A stretch of 42,049 bases of DNA, taken from an uncultured Lachnospiraceae bacterium. Its GTDB lineage: Bacteria; Bacillota; Clostridia; Lachnospirales; Lachnospiraceae. Made by a program: the position numbers and the translations under genes. Below are positions 11,245 to 20,174 of the stretch, one piece after another; the stretch's first letter is position 1, and each line of letters opens with the position of its first letter. The stretch covers positions 1-42,049 of the forward strand of contig CAMXIK010000027.1 of NCBI GenBank assembly GCA_947243855.1, in the 5' to 3' direction. The notes below the pieces were generated by a model. The model did not search any database. It was not told the DNA's origin and saw only the letters and a list, made by a program, of their open reading frames with translations.

Positions 11245-12399
11245 ATGGAAGTGTATTTGGATAATTCCGCGACGACCGCTTGTTTTGAGGAGGTCGCGCA
11301 GTTGATGCACAAGGTTCTGTGCGAGGATTACGGAAATCCTTCCAGCCTGCACCATAAGGGAGTGGAGGCGGAAGCCTACTTAAGATACGCAAACGAGACG
11401 TTTGCGAAACTTTTAAAAGTGAATGAAAAAGAAATTTTCTTTACCTCCGGCGGTACGGAGTCGGACAATATTGCGCTGATCGGCGCGGCCATGGCGAATC
11501 ATAGAACGGGCCGCCATTTGATTACGACGAAGATCGAACACCCGGCGGTATTGCAGCCTATGGCTTATCTGGAAGATCAGGGGTTTGAGGTGACTTATCT
11601 GTCTGTTGACAGGCAGGGACGGATATCCTTGGAGGAGTTGGAGCAGGCGGTCAGGCCGGATACCATTCTGGTTTCCATCATGCATACGAACAACGAGATC
11701 GGAACTTTACAGCCCATTGCCGAGGCAGGGGCGGCGATCAAACGAAAAAATCCCAAGACGCTGTTTCATGTGGACGCGGTGCAGGGGTTTGGAAAGACGA
11801 GAATTTATCCGGCGAAAATGCAGATTGATATGCTCAGCGCCAGCGGACACAAGCTTCACGGGCCGAAAGGCATTGGTCTTCTTTATATGAGAGAAGGGGC
11901 GAAGGTGAGTCCTATCACTTACGGCGGCGGACAGCAGAGAGGTCTGCGGTCGGGAACGGAAAACCTTCCCGGCATTGCGGGTTTTGCCAAGGCGGCGGAG
12001 CTGGTGTATCAGGATATGGAAGCCGATGTGGATAGAATGTATGCGCTGCGGGAAGAATTGACTGAGGGAGTCAAATCTGTGGACGATGTGGTGATTAACG
12101 GCTGTCCCGGCAGAGAGGGAGCTCCGCACATTGTCAGCGCATCTTTCCGGGGCGTTCGCAGCGAGGTTCTCTTGCACGCTTTAGAGGAGCGGGGCATCTA
12201 TGTATCTGCGGGCAGCGCCTGCGCGGCGCACAAGCCGCAGCCTTCCGTGACTCTGAGGGCGGTCGGTGTGGAGAAGGAGCTTTTGGAATCCACGATCCGT
12301 TTTAGCCTTTCCGGATTTACGACACACGAGGAGATCGCTTATACTTGTCAGAATTTGAGAGAAATTGTGCCCAAACTAAGGCGGTATACGAGACATTAA
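11245..12399 (+). CDS. Cysteine desulfurase (NifS/IscS family), probable sulfur donor for ThiI
   Basis: 384-residue PLP-dependent enzyme that takes sulfur from cysteine to form an enzyme persulfide. The PLP-binding lysine is Lys203 in SASGHKLHGPKG and the catalytic cysteine is Cys326 in SAGSACAAH. The short loop around this cysteine and SGTENLPGIAG fit class I-like NifS enzymes. It lies directly upstream of thiI, the same arrangement as the dedicated NifZ-ThiI pair of Bacillus, so I infer it supplies sulfur for 4-thiouridine in tRNA; a role in Fe-S assembly cannot be excluded. The start ATG follows ggaaggga. Confidence 0.9.
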   Translation: MEVYLDNSATTACFEEVAQLMHKVLCEDYGNPSSLHHKGVEAEAYLRYANETFAKLLKVNEKEIFFTSGGTESDNIALIGAAMANHRTGRHLITTKIEHPAVLQPMAYLEDQGFEVTYLSVDRQGRISLEELEQAVRPDTILVSIMHTNNEIGTLQPIAEAGAAIKRKNPKTLFHVDAVQGFGKTRIYPAKMQIDMLSASGHKLHGPKGIGLLYMREGAKVSPITYGGGQQRGLRSGTENLPGIAGFAKAAELVYQDMEADVDRMYALREELTEGVKSVDDVVINGCPGREGAPHIVSASFRGVRSEVLLHALEERGIYVSAGSACAAHKPQPSVTLRAVGVEKELLESTIRFSLSGFTTHEEIAYTCQNLREIVPKLRRYTRH

Positions 12400-12437
12400 A
12401 TTTCCGCCGCGCGGAAAAACACAGAAAAAATTTGCAG

Positions 12438-12477
12438 AAGCGGCGCATCTGCCTGATAAAAGCGTTTTGCGCCGCTT
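12438..12477 (+). terminator. Hairpin between cysteine desulfurase and thiI
   Basis: A perfect 10-bp G+C-rich stem (AAGCGGCGCA at 12438-12447 with TGCGCCGCTT at 12468-12477) and a 20-base loop. It is followed by TGCTGTC, not a T-run, so it is at best a weak terminator. It may instead stabilise or partly separate the two messages. Stem seen directly; role uncertain. Confidence 0.4.
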
Positions 12478-12508
12478 TGCTGTCAATATGGTTTAGAAGG
12501 AGTACATT

Positions 12509-13690
12509 ATGTATCAATCTTTTTTGATTAAGTATGCGGAGATCGGCGTTAAGGGCAAGAACCGCTATCTCTTTGAGGAAGCCTTGGTGAAACAGATCAA
12601 ATATGCGCTGAAAAAGGCGGAAGGGGAATTTGCAGTGCGCAGGACGGACGGGCGGATCTATGTGGACGCTCTGTCAGATTTTGACTTTGACGAGGCGGTG
12701 GACAACCTCAAAAAAGTGTTCGGCATTTCCGGTATCTGTCCGGTAGTCTATGTGGAGGACGAGGGCTTTGAAAAATTGGGACAAGCCGTGGTGAAATATA
12801 TGGCGGACGTCTATCCCGACCGGAACAAAAGCTTTAAGGTGGCGGCGAGAAGGGCGCGCAAGAATTATCCGATGAACTCTATGGAAATCAATGTGGAGCT
12901 TGGCGGCGTGATTTTGGACGCTTATCCGGAAATGCATGTGGATGTGCATAAACCGGATATTCTCTTGAACGTGGAAATACGGGATAAAATATGTCTTTAT
13001 TCCGAGATCATACCCGGCCCCGGCGGCATGCCGGTAGGTACGGGCGGAAAAGCGATGCTGCTTCTTTCCGGGGGAATCGATTCCCCGGTGGCGGGCTGGA
13101 TGATTGCCAAGCGCGGGGTAAAAATAGACGCGGTGTATTTTCATGCGCCGCCTTATACCAGCGAGCGGGCGAAGCAGAAGGTGGTCGATTTGGCGAAAAA
13201 GGTTGCCGCCTATGCGGGGCCGGTCTGGCTTCATGTGATTAACTTTACGGATATCCAGCTCTATATTTATGACAAATGCCCGCACGATGAATTGACGATT
13301 ATTATGCGGCGCTATATGATGCGTATTGCGGAACACATTGCGCAGGAGACGGAGTGTTTAGGATTGATTACGGGCGAGAGCATCGGGCAGGTGGCTTCCC
13401 AGACGATGGCGAGCCTTGCCGCGACGAACGAGGTCTGCACTATGCCCGTTTATAGGCCGTTAATCGGTTTTGATAAGATGGAAATTGTGGATATTGCGGA
13501 GAAGATCGACAGTTATGAGACTTCTATCCTGCCCTACGAGGATTGCTGTACCATTTTTGTGGCCAAGCATCCTGTCACGAAGCCTAACCTGAATGTCATT
13601 AAGAGACATGAGCAGAATTTACAGGAAGGGATTGACGAATTGGTAAAGACGGCGTTGGAAACGAAGGAAGTGATCGTGGTGCAAGGCTAG
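12509..13690 (+). CDS. thiI: tRNA 4-thiouridine synthase ThiI
   Basis: 393 residues. ThiI adenylates U8 of tRNA and inserts sulfur, and in some bacteria also serves thiamine thiazole synthesis. An N-terminal ferredoxin-like and THUMP region (about 1-165) is followed by the PP-loop ATPase motif SGGIDS at residues 187-192. The protein ends near residue 393 without the C-terminal rhodanese domain of the enterobacterial enzyme, which is normal for Firmicutes. Sulfur should then come directly from the cysteine desulfurase encoded just upstream. ATG start with aaggag upstream. It ends at the bidirectional terminator at 13703-13734. Confidence 0.95.
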   Translation: MYQSFLIKYAEIGVKGKNRYLFEEALVKQIKYALKKAEGEFAVRRTDGRIYVDALSDFDFDEAVDNLKKVFGISGICPVVYVEDEGFEKLGQAVVKYMADVYPDRNKSFKVAARRARKNYPMNSMEINVELGGVILDAYPEMHVDVHKPDILLNVEIRDKICLYSEIIPGPGGMPVGTGGKAMLLLSGGIDSPVAGWMIAKRGVKIDAVYFHAPPYTSERAKQKVVDLAKKVAAYAGPVWLHVINFTDIQLYIYDKCPHDELTIIMRRYMMRIAEHIAQETECLGLITGESIGQVASQTMASLAATNEVCTMPVYRPLIGFDKMEIVDIAEKIDSYETSILPYEDCCTIFVAKHPVTKPNLNVIKRHEQNLQEGIDELVKTALETKEVIVVQG

Positions 13691-13702
13691 TGTGAGACAT
13701 AG

Positions 13703-13734
13703 AAAAACAGCCCGAGAATTCTCGAGCTGTTTCT
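13703..13734. terminator. Bidirectional terminator between thiI and the HPr-like gene
   Basis: AAACAGC (13705-13711) pairs with GCTGTTT (13726-13732), with an inner CGAGAATTCTCG palindrome at 13713-13724 and one C-A mismatch. A-rich sequence precedes it and TTTCT follows, so it can end both the thiI message and the convergent - strand gene. Confidence 0.8.
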
Positions 13735-13766
13735 AATTACCATATGGATTTGAAACGAAGCCTTGC

Positions 13767-13997
13767 TTACATGATGTAAGGCTTAAGCGCTTCCATAACC
13801 TCATCCGTGCCGTCTTCAGCGTGGATGTTCAGGTCGATCGGCTTAGAAAGATCCAAGCTGAAAATACCCATGATAGATTTCGCATCGATAACGTATCTGC
13901 CGGATACCAGATCAAAATCATAATCAAACTTTGTGATATCATTCACGAAAGATTTAACCTTATCGATAGAATTTAAAGAAATCTGTACTGTTTTCAT
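13767..13997 (-). CDS. HPr-like protein lacking the catalytic histidine
   Basis: 76 residues. The match to phosphocarrier HPr is clearest in AKSIMGIFSLDLSKPID (from residue 39), which corresponds to the regulatory Ser46 region; Ser41 is the equivalent serine. At the place where HPr has the histidine that accepts phosphate from enzyme I (GxHARPA), this protein reads SLNSIDKVKSFV, with no His or Arg. The only His is at 58, in a different region. It therefore cannot work as a normal PTS phosphocarrier and may instead act like Crh, which also lacks that His. Translation is well supported by aaaggagg upstream of the ATG. It is a monocistronic - strand gene with its own promoter. Confidence 0.75.
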   Translation of the reverse strand: MKTVQISLNSIDKVKSFVNDITKFDYDFDLVSGRYVIDAKSIMGIFSLDLSKPIDLNIHAEDGTDEVMEALKPYIM

Positions 13998-14038
13998 TGC
14001 GGAATTACCTCCTTTGATTTTTATACCTTCTGGCTATA

Positions 14039-14067
14039 ATACTAAATGTTGGAAGAGCAAAAGTCAA
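14039..14067 (-). promoter_or_regulatory. Sigma-A-type promoter for the HPr-like gene
   Basis: On the - strand TTGACT (14062-14067) and TAGTAT (14039-14044) are separated by exactly 17 bases. Transcription would begin about 30 bases before the ATG, which has aaaggagg in the right place. Confidence 0.6.
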
Positions 14068-14100
14068 TGATAAAACAATACAAAAAATGCGGGGATTACT

Positions 14101-15522
14101 ATGAAAAGTGTAGCATTACATAATCTGGGCTGTAAAGTTAATGCCTATGAAATGGACTTTATGCAACAAATGTTACAAGAAAAGGGATATAAAATTGTAC
14201 CATTTGATGAAGCGGCGGATATTTATATTGTGAACACCTGTACGGTCACAAATATCGCGGACAGAAAGAGCAGGCAGATGCTGCACCGGGCAAAAAAACA
14301 GAATCCGGATGCCATTGTGGTGGCAGTGGGATGTTATGTCCAGACGGGCGCCCAGAGCGTGGAGAAGGACGGGGCGGTGGATCTGGCCATTGGAAACAAC
14401 CGTAAGAAGGATCTGGCGAGCATTCTGGAAGCATATCTGGAAGAACGGGAGAAAACCGGGGAAACAGGACAGGGAGAAGATGTTCGGCAGGAAACGGCGG
14501 ATGGGCTGCGAAAGCCGGAGCAGAAAACGGTGGTCGATAAAATTGACATTGACCATGCGCCTTATGAGGAAATGACTTTAAAGAAAACGGCGGGGCATAC
14601 CCGCGCCTACATTAAGATTCAGGACGGCTGTAACCAATTTTGCTCTTACTGTATTATTCCCTATGCCAGAGGACGGGTCAGGAGCAGAGGCGAGGCGGAA
14701 ATATTGGAGGAGGTGCGGGGCATGGCGCGCGCCGGATATCGGGAGATCGTTCTAACGGGTATCCACATCAGCTCCTACGGTGTCGATCGGGGAGGAAGCG
14801 AGCTTCTGTTTCTGTTAGAAAAGCTTTCCGAGGTGGAAGGGATAGAAAGAATCCGTCTGGGTTCCTTGGAGCCGGGGATTGTGACGAAAAGCTTTGCAGA
14901 CCGGATTAGCAAACTGCCGAGGGTTTGCCCCCATTTTCATCTTTCGTTACAGAGCGGCAGCGACACGGTGCTTCGCAGGATGAACCGCCGTTACGATACG
15001 TCCGCTTACTATGGCGCCGTGGAACTGCTGAGACGGCACTATGAAAATCCAGCTATCACTACGGATGTGATTGTGGGATTTCCGGGAGAAACGGAAGAGG
15101 AATTTCGCGAGACGCTGGCTTTTCTGCGCCGGGTTGGGTTTTATGAGATGCACATATTTAGGTACTCCCGCAGGCAGGGTACGCGGGCAGCCGATATGGA
15201 AGGGCAGCTTACGGAGGCGCAAAAGGCTGTGAGGAGCGACTGTCTGATGGAATTGGAGCGGGAGATGTCCCGCGCATACCGCGAGGCTTTTGTAGGAAAA
15301 ACGCAGGAGGTTCTCTTTGAGGAGACCATGGAGCGGGACGGGGTTGCATATTGGGTCGGGCACACGCCTAACTATATCAAGGTGGCGAAGGAGGCGGAAG
15401 GGCAGGAAAATCTGAGGAATCAAATTGTTCCGTGCAGGCTTGGTGGATTTTTGGAGGAGGATGTACTTCTCACCCGGTTGACCAAACCGGAAAATTCTGC
15501 TATGATTAAAAAATCAAAATAG
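14101..15522 (+). CDS. mtaB: tRNA (N6-threonylcarbamoyladenosine(37)-C2)-methylthiotransferase MtaB
   Basis: 473-residue radical-SAM methylthiotransferase that converts t6A37 to ms2t6A37 in tRNAs reading ANN codons. The N-terminal UPF0004 domain carries the cysteines of the auxiliary [4Fe-4S] cluster (LGCKVNAYE with Cys11, NTCTVTN, GCYVQTG). The radical-SAM cluster is Cys177, Cys181 and Cys184 in DGCNQFCSYCIIPYARGR. A C-terminal TRAM-like region ends the protein. A variable Glu/Lys-rich insert lies at about 115-150. The SBP gene follows after 27 bases. No clear promoter is seen on the + strand in the gap shared with the divergent HPr-like gene. Confidence 0.93.
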   Translation: MKSVALHNLGCKVNAYEMDFMQQMLQEKGYKIVPFDEAADIYIVNTCTVTNIADRKSRQMLHRAKKQNPDAIVVAVGCYVQTGAQSVEKDGAVDLAIGNNRKKDLASILEAYLEEREKTGETGQGEDVRQETADGLRKPEQKTVVDKIDIDHAPYEEMTLKKTAGHTRAYIKIQDGCNQFCSYCIIPYARGRVRSRGEAEILEEVRGMARAGYREIVLTGIHISSYGVDRGGSELLFLLEKLSEVEGIERIRLGSLEPGIVTKSFADRISKLPRVCPHFHLSLQSGSDTVLRRMNRRYDTSAYYGAVELLRRHYENPAITTDVIVGFPGETEEEFRETLAFLRRVGFYEMHIFRYSRRQGTRAADMEGQLTEAQKAVRSDCLMELEREMSRAYREAFVGKTQEVLFEETMERDGVAYWVGHTPNYIKVAKEAEGQENLRNQIVPCRLGGFLEEDVLLTRLTKPENSAMIKKSK

Positions 15523-15549
15523 GGGTAGTGTGTGTTTGGAGGAGTTGTT

Positions 15550-16992
15550 ATGATCATACAGAAGAAAAAGAGAATTCTTTGTGCGCTCTGCGTTTTGAGT
15601 CTGGCGTTTGCGGCTGCTGGCTGCGGAGACAAATCGCCGCTTGACCCGAAGAATCCCACTTCGATTACGGTTTGGACTTATTATAATGGCGATCAGTTGA
15701 GCGCTTTTGACAGTCTGGTGGAGGATTTTAATGAGAGTGTTGGCGCAGAGAAGGGAATCATTGTAAAGAGCGTCAGCCAAGGTTCCGTAAACGATTTGGA
15801 GACCAATGTTCTTGCGGCGGTGCAGGGAGAAGTAGGAGCCGATGAGGTGCCGAATATCTTTATGGCCTATGCGGACACGGCATACACTGTTGACCAGTTG
15901 GGTCAGGTTATGGATCTCAAAGATTACTTAAGCGAAGAGGAGAAAAGCGCTTACATAGACAGCTATATCAAAGAAGGCGATTTCGCTGGAACGGGAGAGA
16001 TCAAGATCTTCCCCACGGCGAAATCTCTGGAAGTGCTTGTTTTGAATAAAACGGATTGGGATGTTTTTGCGGCGGAGACGGGAGCGTCTTACGACGATCT
16101 TGCCGATATGGAGAGTCTGGTTGCAACGGCGCAGAAGTATTACGAGTGGACGGACGCCAAGACGCCCGATGTGCCCGACGACGGTAAGGCGCTGTTTGGC
16201 AGGGACGCTATGGCTAATTACATGTTGATCGGCAGTATGCAGCTCGGACAGGAAATCTTTCAGGTTTCCGACGGCAAAATGACATTGAACTTTGACAAGA
16301 CCGTAGCCCGCAAGCTGTGGGATAACTATTACATACCTTATATCAAGGGATACTTTGCGGCTACGGGGCGTTTTAGAAGCGACGATATCAAAACGGGAAA
16401 CATCATCGCCTATGTGGGTTCCAGTTCCAGCGTGTCCTTTTTCCCGGATACGGTGAGCGTGAGCGATTCGGAGAGTTATCCGATTGAGATGGATGTGCTT
16501 GCCTGTCCAGAGTTTGAGGGCGAAGATTATGCGGTACAGCAGGGCGCCGGTATGGTGGTGACCAAAGGGGAGGAAGCGGAGGTATACGCCTGCGTGGAAT
16601 TTTTGAAATGGTTTACGGCGGATGAGAGAAATATTAAATTTTCCGTGGATTCCGGCTATCTGCCAGTAACGAAAACGGGAAACAGTAAGGACGCTATTAC
16701 GGGAAGCGGCGCAGAGATTAAGGACAGTATGCTGAAGACCCTGAACGTAGGTGTGGATATGGTCAACAGCAATGAAATGTATACAACAAAGGCATTTGAG
16801 GGCGGCACCAAAGCGAGAAACATTTTGGAATATTCGCTCAGCGACAAAGCGGCGGCGGACAGAGAAATCGTTGTCGGCAGAATAGCGCAGGGATTGAGCA
16901 TGGAGGAGTCTACAGCGGAATTTGAGCTGGACGACAATTTCGACGCTTGGTATGAGGAAACATTGCAGAGCTTGCAGGCCTTTGTGCAGTAA
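15550..16992 (+). CDS. Extracellular solute-binding lipoprotein (ABC-sugar type)
   Basis: 480 residues. The signal peptide ends in lipobox AAGC with Cys25 lipidated, so the protein is tethered outside the membrane. SITVWTYYNGDQLSAFDSLV is the typical first strand of family 1 extracellular solute-binding proteins, and a bilobed body of normal length follows. The start is the ATG at 15550, because ggaggag lies 5 bases upstream; a GTG 18 bases earlier has no ribosome site. No ABC permease or ATPase gene is adjacent. The next gene, 34 bases on, is a Cache-GGDEF-EAL protein, so I infer that this lipoprotein presents ligand to it and is not primarily a transport component. Ligand unknown. Confidence 0.88.
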   Translation: MIIQKKKRILCALCVLSLAFAAAGCGDKSPLDPKNPTSITVWTYYNGDQLSAFDSLVEDFNESVGAEKGIIVKSVSQGSVNDLETNVLAAVQGEVGADEVPNIFMAYADTAYTVDQLGQVMDLKDYLSEEEKSAYIDSYIKEGDFAGTGEIKIFPTAKSLEVLVLNKTDWDVFAAETGASYDDLADMESLVATAQKYYEWTDAKTPDVPDDGKALFGRDAMANYMLIGSMQLGQEIFQVSDGKMTLNFDKTVARKLWDNYYIPYIKGYFAATGRFRSDDIKTGNIIAYVGSSSSVSFFPDTVSVSDSESYPIEMDVLACPEFEGEDYAVQQGAGMVVTKGEEAEVYACVEFLKWFTADERNIKFSVDSGYLPVTKTGNSKDAITGSGAEIKDSMLKTLNVGVDMVNSNEMYTTKAFEGGTKARNILEYSLSDKAAADREIVVGRIAQGLSMEESTAEFELDDNFDAWYEETLQSLQAFVQ

Positions 16993-17026
16993 AAGAAGCT
17001 TACAAGAGAGTAACAGGTAAACAATT

Positions 17027-20014
17027 ATGTCTGATCATAAGGGAAAAGACAGAACAATTTTCTGGATGGCGCTTCGCTCTCTCCTACTGGTGCTGACGGT
17101 GGAGATGCTTCTCCTCGTAGGAAGTTTGGTTGCGGGCGGCGTGATTCAGAAACTTAACAGGAACGCGCAGGACATTCTCTCTAAGCAGGTGGAAAACAGG
17201 GGAAGCTATGTGGCCAACGATATGGCGCTCAACTGGTCGAACCTAAGCGCCATCAGTGATAAAGTGGACGGCTGCCTGCAGGAGATTTTGAATGACAAGA
17301 GAATGACGGCGGCGGAGTTTGCCGAGTCGGGTGAGAGCGCGCTGTTGATCAATGAAGTTTGTCAGGACATGATCGACACCATGTACAGCAAGCAGGTGTC
17401 GGGTATTTTTATGCTTATAAATACGGAGGGGCTTGGCGGGTCTGCGCCGGAAACGGTACAAGGCATTTATATGCGGGATCTTGATCCCACATCCATGCCC
17501 TCGGATCTCCATGCGGATATTCTGGTAGAGAGAGCGCCGGTGGCGGTCGTTCGTGCCGGATATCTGGCCACAGATACGAGCTGGCAGCCGGTTTTTTCTG
17601 CTGCGGACAGCATAGACCAGCCGTTTTTCTATAAGCCGTATCAGGCGGCGGTTGAAGGGAAGGGGAAACTTTCTGCAGAAGCCTGCGGTTATTGGACTAC
17701 GCAGACTTACAATCTGTCCGGGGATAACAGGAAGGCCATTGCCTATTCACAGCCCTTAATCCTGCCCGACGGTACGGTTTATGGTGTGATTGGTGTGGAG
17801 ATCTTGTCGGATTATTTTCAGACGCTTCTGCCCAGCGGAGAACTTCTAGAGCGGGAATGCGGTTCCTATATGATTGCCAGCAGTACGGAGGATGGATCGC
17901 TGGCGCCTGTGATTCTGTCCAGCGAAAGGCTGTCTGATGGAAAAATGGATGGATTCCATTTTACGTTTACGGATCAGAAAAAAACGGCGGTGACGGATGA
18001 GGAGAACGAGTATTACGGCGCAGTGAGAAATATGGTTCTCTATAGCAGAAACGCCCCTTTTGATTCGGATAAGTGGTATCTGGTTGGGTTTGCAAAGGAA
18101 GATGATCTGTATGCTTTTGCCATTCAGGTGCAGAGAACGCTGATGGCTTCTTTTATCGGTACGATATTGATCGGGCTGATCGGTATTTTTCTAGTAAGCT
18201 ACCGGTTGTCCAAGCCGATCCATATGCTGTCTGGAGAAGTGGAAAAGGCAAAGCAGACAGGGGAACTGCTTTCCCTGCCGAGCACGGGCATTCGGGAAAT
18301 TGATCAGTTTTCCGGTGCGATTACCCGGATGCAGCAGGAGGTTGCAGATTCCGCGACCCGGTTTATGCAGATTATACGGATGTCCAGTGTGGATTTGGCT
18401 GGGTATGAATTGAGAGAAGGCTCTGACAGAGTTTATGTGACGGCAAATTATTTCCCGCTGATGGGTGCGGAAAATGTGGATATTGACAATCTGACAGTGG
18501 ACAAATTCCGCCAGATTAAAACGGAGATTAAGAAAAACATTACATCCAGAACAGCAGAGGATGGAAGCACCATTTATGCCATGCAGCAGGAAAATGGAAA
18601 GATGAAGTATCTGCGCTCCACCACAACGCAGGATGGGGATAAACTGGTGGGGCTTTTAGAGGACGTCACAGTCTCCACGCTTGAAAAGAAGCAGATCGAG
18701 CGGGAACGGGACAGCGATATTTTGACAAAACTCTATGGCAGACAGGGATTCCGGCGCGAGGCGGAGGAGCTGTTTGCGCAGCCCGATGTGATGAAACATG
18801 CGGCACTGCTTATGATTGATCTGGATAATTTGAAGACCACAAACGACAGATTTGGCCATAATTTCGGAGACCTTTATATACAGACGGCGGCCCGCTGCTT
18901 TCAGGAAAATACGCCGGAAGGCACGCTGTGCGCCCGTCTTGGCGGCGACGAATTTCAGATCCTTTTCTACGGTTTTGACGACAGAGAGACGATCCGGCAG
19001 TGCCTTGATAAGCTGTACCGTGCCATCGGGGAGGTCGAATTTGTGCTTCCGGACGGACAGAATATGGGACTGAGCGCGTCGGGCGGTTATGCATGGTATC
19101 CAGAAGACAGCGACAGTCTGCCAGTCTTGATGAAATATTCGGATTTTGCCATGTATCAGGTAAAACGCACGAAGAAAGGACAGCTTAAGGAATTTGACAG
19201 CGAGGCATGGAAACAGCAGATATCCGAGGATCAGAGCCGTCTGGAATTCCATCAAATGCTGGATGCTGGAAAGATCAGTTATCATTTCCAACCGATTTTC
19301 CGGGCGGAGGATGGCGAGATCTATGGGTATGAGGCGTTGATGCGTGTGGATATGCCCAGCCTGCGTGAACCGAAGATGGTGCTGCAGATTGCAAGGGAAG
19401 AGGGCCTTATGAGTGAGATCGAAAGGCTGACGATGTTTAAGGCGAGCGAAAGTTATATGGCGCTTCTCGACAAGGGAGCAGTGTCGCCGTCGGCCTTCCT
19501 GTTTATCAATTCTATCGCCAATGAAGATTTGACGACGGAAGATGAGAAGGAATACCATGGGCGGTTTGCACAGATTCAGGATCGGATTATTATTGAGATC
19601 ACGGAGACGGAAAATCTGGAGATGGAATTGATCCGGAAAAAGAGTGCGGCGGAAGGGTTTACGGGTATTTTTGCACTGGACGATTATGGAAGCGGCTACA
19701 ACAGCGAATTAAATCTTCTAACGCTGAATCCTCATTATGTGAAGGTAGATGTTACCATTGTGCGTGATATTGACGTGGATGAGAACAAACAGCAGATCGT
19801 AAGAAATATTGTACAGTATGCGCATGAGCGGGGGATGAAAATCATCGCGGAAGGAATCGAAACAGGGGCGGAGATGAAGAAGCTTTTAGAGCTTGAAGTG
19901 GATTTCCTGCAGGGATTTTACCTTGCAAAGCCGGGTGCGGTGCCGCCTGCTCTTTCTGAGGACGCGAGACTTCTGTTGTGGGATCGGCGGCAGAGCGGCG
20001 AGGCCAAAGAGTAA
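17027..20014 (+). CDS. Membrane-bound bifunctional diguanylate cyclase/phosphodiesterase (Cache-HAMP-PAS-GGDEF-EAL)
   Basis: 995 residues. Membrane helix 1 is at about 10-38. A large extracellular region (about 40-360), probably a dCache sensor, leads to membrane helix 2 (about 370-393), then a HAMP-like segment starting SYRLSKPI and a PAS-like region (about 440-540). GGDEF is intact at 639-643; the usual RxxD inhibitory site just before it is absent. The EAL signature is at 769-771 (YEALMR), and the other catalytic residues look present: FINS, EITET, ALDDYGSGYN, VKVD, AEGIET, LQGFYLAKP. Both synthesis and breakdown of c-di-GMP are therefore plausible. The upstream binding protein probably supplies the signal. 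Confidence 0.9.
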   Translation: MSDHKGKDRTIFWMALRSLLLVLTVEMLLLVGSLVAGGVIQKLNRNAQDILSKQVENRGSYVANDMALNWSNLSAISDKVDGCLQEILNDKRMTAAEFAESGESALLINEVCQDMIDTMYSKQVSGIFMLINTEGLGGSAPETVQGIYMRDLDPTSMPSDLHADILVERAPVAVVRAGYLATDTSWQPVFSAADSIDQPFFYKPYQAAVEGKGKLSAEACGYWTTQTYNLSGDNRKAIAYSQPLILPDGTVYGVIGVEILSDYFQTLLPSGELLERECGSYMIASSTEDGSLAPVILSSERLSDGKMDGFHFTFTDQKKTAVTDEENEYYGAVRNMVLYSRNAPFDSDKWYLVGFAKEDDLYAFAIQVQRTLMASFIGTILIGLIGIFLVSYRLSKPIHMLSGEVEKAKQTGELLSLPSTGIREIDQFSGAITRMQQEVADSATRFMQIIRMSSVDLAGYELREGSDRVYVTANYFPLMGAENVDIDNLTVDKFRQIKTEIKKNITSRTAEDGSTIYAMQQENGKMKYLRSTTTQDGDKLVGLLEDVTVSTLEKKQIERERDSDILTKLYGRQGFRREAEELFAQPDVMKHAALLMIDLDNLKTTNDRFGHNFGDLYIQTAARCFQENTPEGTLCARLGGDEFQILFYGFDDRETIRQCLDKLYRAIGEVEFVLPDGQNMGLSASGGYAWYPEDSDSLPVLMKYSDFAMYQVKRTKKGQLKEFDSEAWKQQISEDQSRLEFHQMLDAGKISYHFQPIFRAEDGEIYGYEALMRVDMPSLREPKMVLQIAREEGLMSEIERLTMFKASESYMALLDKGAVSPSAFLFINSIANEDLTTEDEKEYHGRFAQIQDRIIIEITETENLEMELIRKKSAAEGFTGIFALDDYGSGYNSELNLLTLNPHYVKVDVTIVRDIDVDENKQQIVRNIVQYAHERGMKIIAEGIETGAEMKKLLELEVDFLQGFYLAKPGAVPPALSEDARLLLWDRRQSGEAKE

Positions 20015-20037
20015 CTTGTCTTGTTCGTTATTTTACA

Positions 20038-20066
20038 TTGAATTTTAGAAAATGATGGGGTATTAT
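20038..20066 (+). promoter_or_regulatory. Promoter for the ireB-ruvX operon
   Basis: TTGAAT (20038-20043) and TATTAT (20061-20066) with a 17-base spacer fit a sigma-A promoter. It lies 24 bases after the GGDEF-EAL stop and predicts a start near 20073, about 100 bases before ireB. Confidence 0.6.
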
Positions 20067-20076
20067 GAGATTATGC

Positions 20077-20132
20077 TTCGCGGAATGAGTTATTCTGCGG
20101 GAGAAAAACGTTCATTTTGCGAATGGGTACGG
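20077..20132 (+). promoter_or_regulatory. Structured 5' leader of ireB
   Basis: An 8-bp stem (CGCGGAAT at 20079-20086 with ATTCTGCG at 20092-20099, one G-U pair) with a 5-base loop, followed by a smaller stem (CATT at 20113-20116 with AATG at 20122-20125). No T-run follows, so it is not an ordinary terminator. I recognise no known riboswitch. Confidence 0.35.
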
Positions 20133-20174
20133 ATTAGGAAGGCAATAATAAACGATAGATAAGGGCGTGAGAAT

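Noticed and set aside
3597..13724. GAGAATTCTCG core shared by the terminators at 3597-3618 and 13705-13732 as a dispersed repeat
   Set aside because: The shared part is only an 11-base palindrome; flanking stems differ, so chance is the simpler explanation.
18656..19558. Long - strand open frame of 300 codons opposite the GGDEF-EAL gene
   Set aside because: Covers the GGDEF-EAL catalytic region, which is certain on the + strand; product has no family features.
20079..20099. The ireB leader hairpin as a terminator of the GGDEF-EAL gene
   Set aside because: No T-run follows it, and a good promoter lies just upstream of the hairpin.
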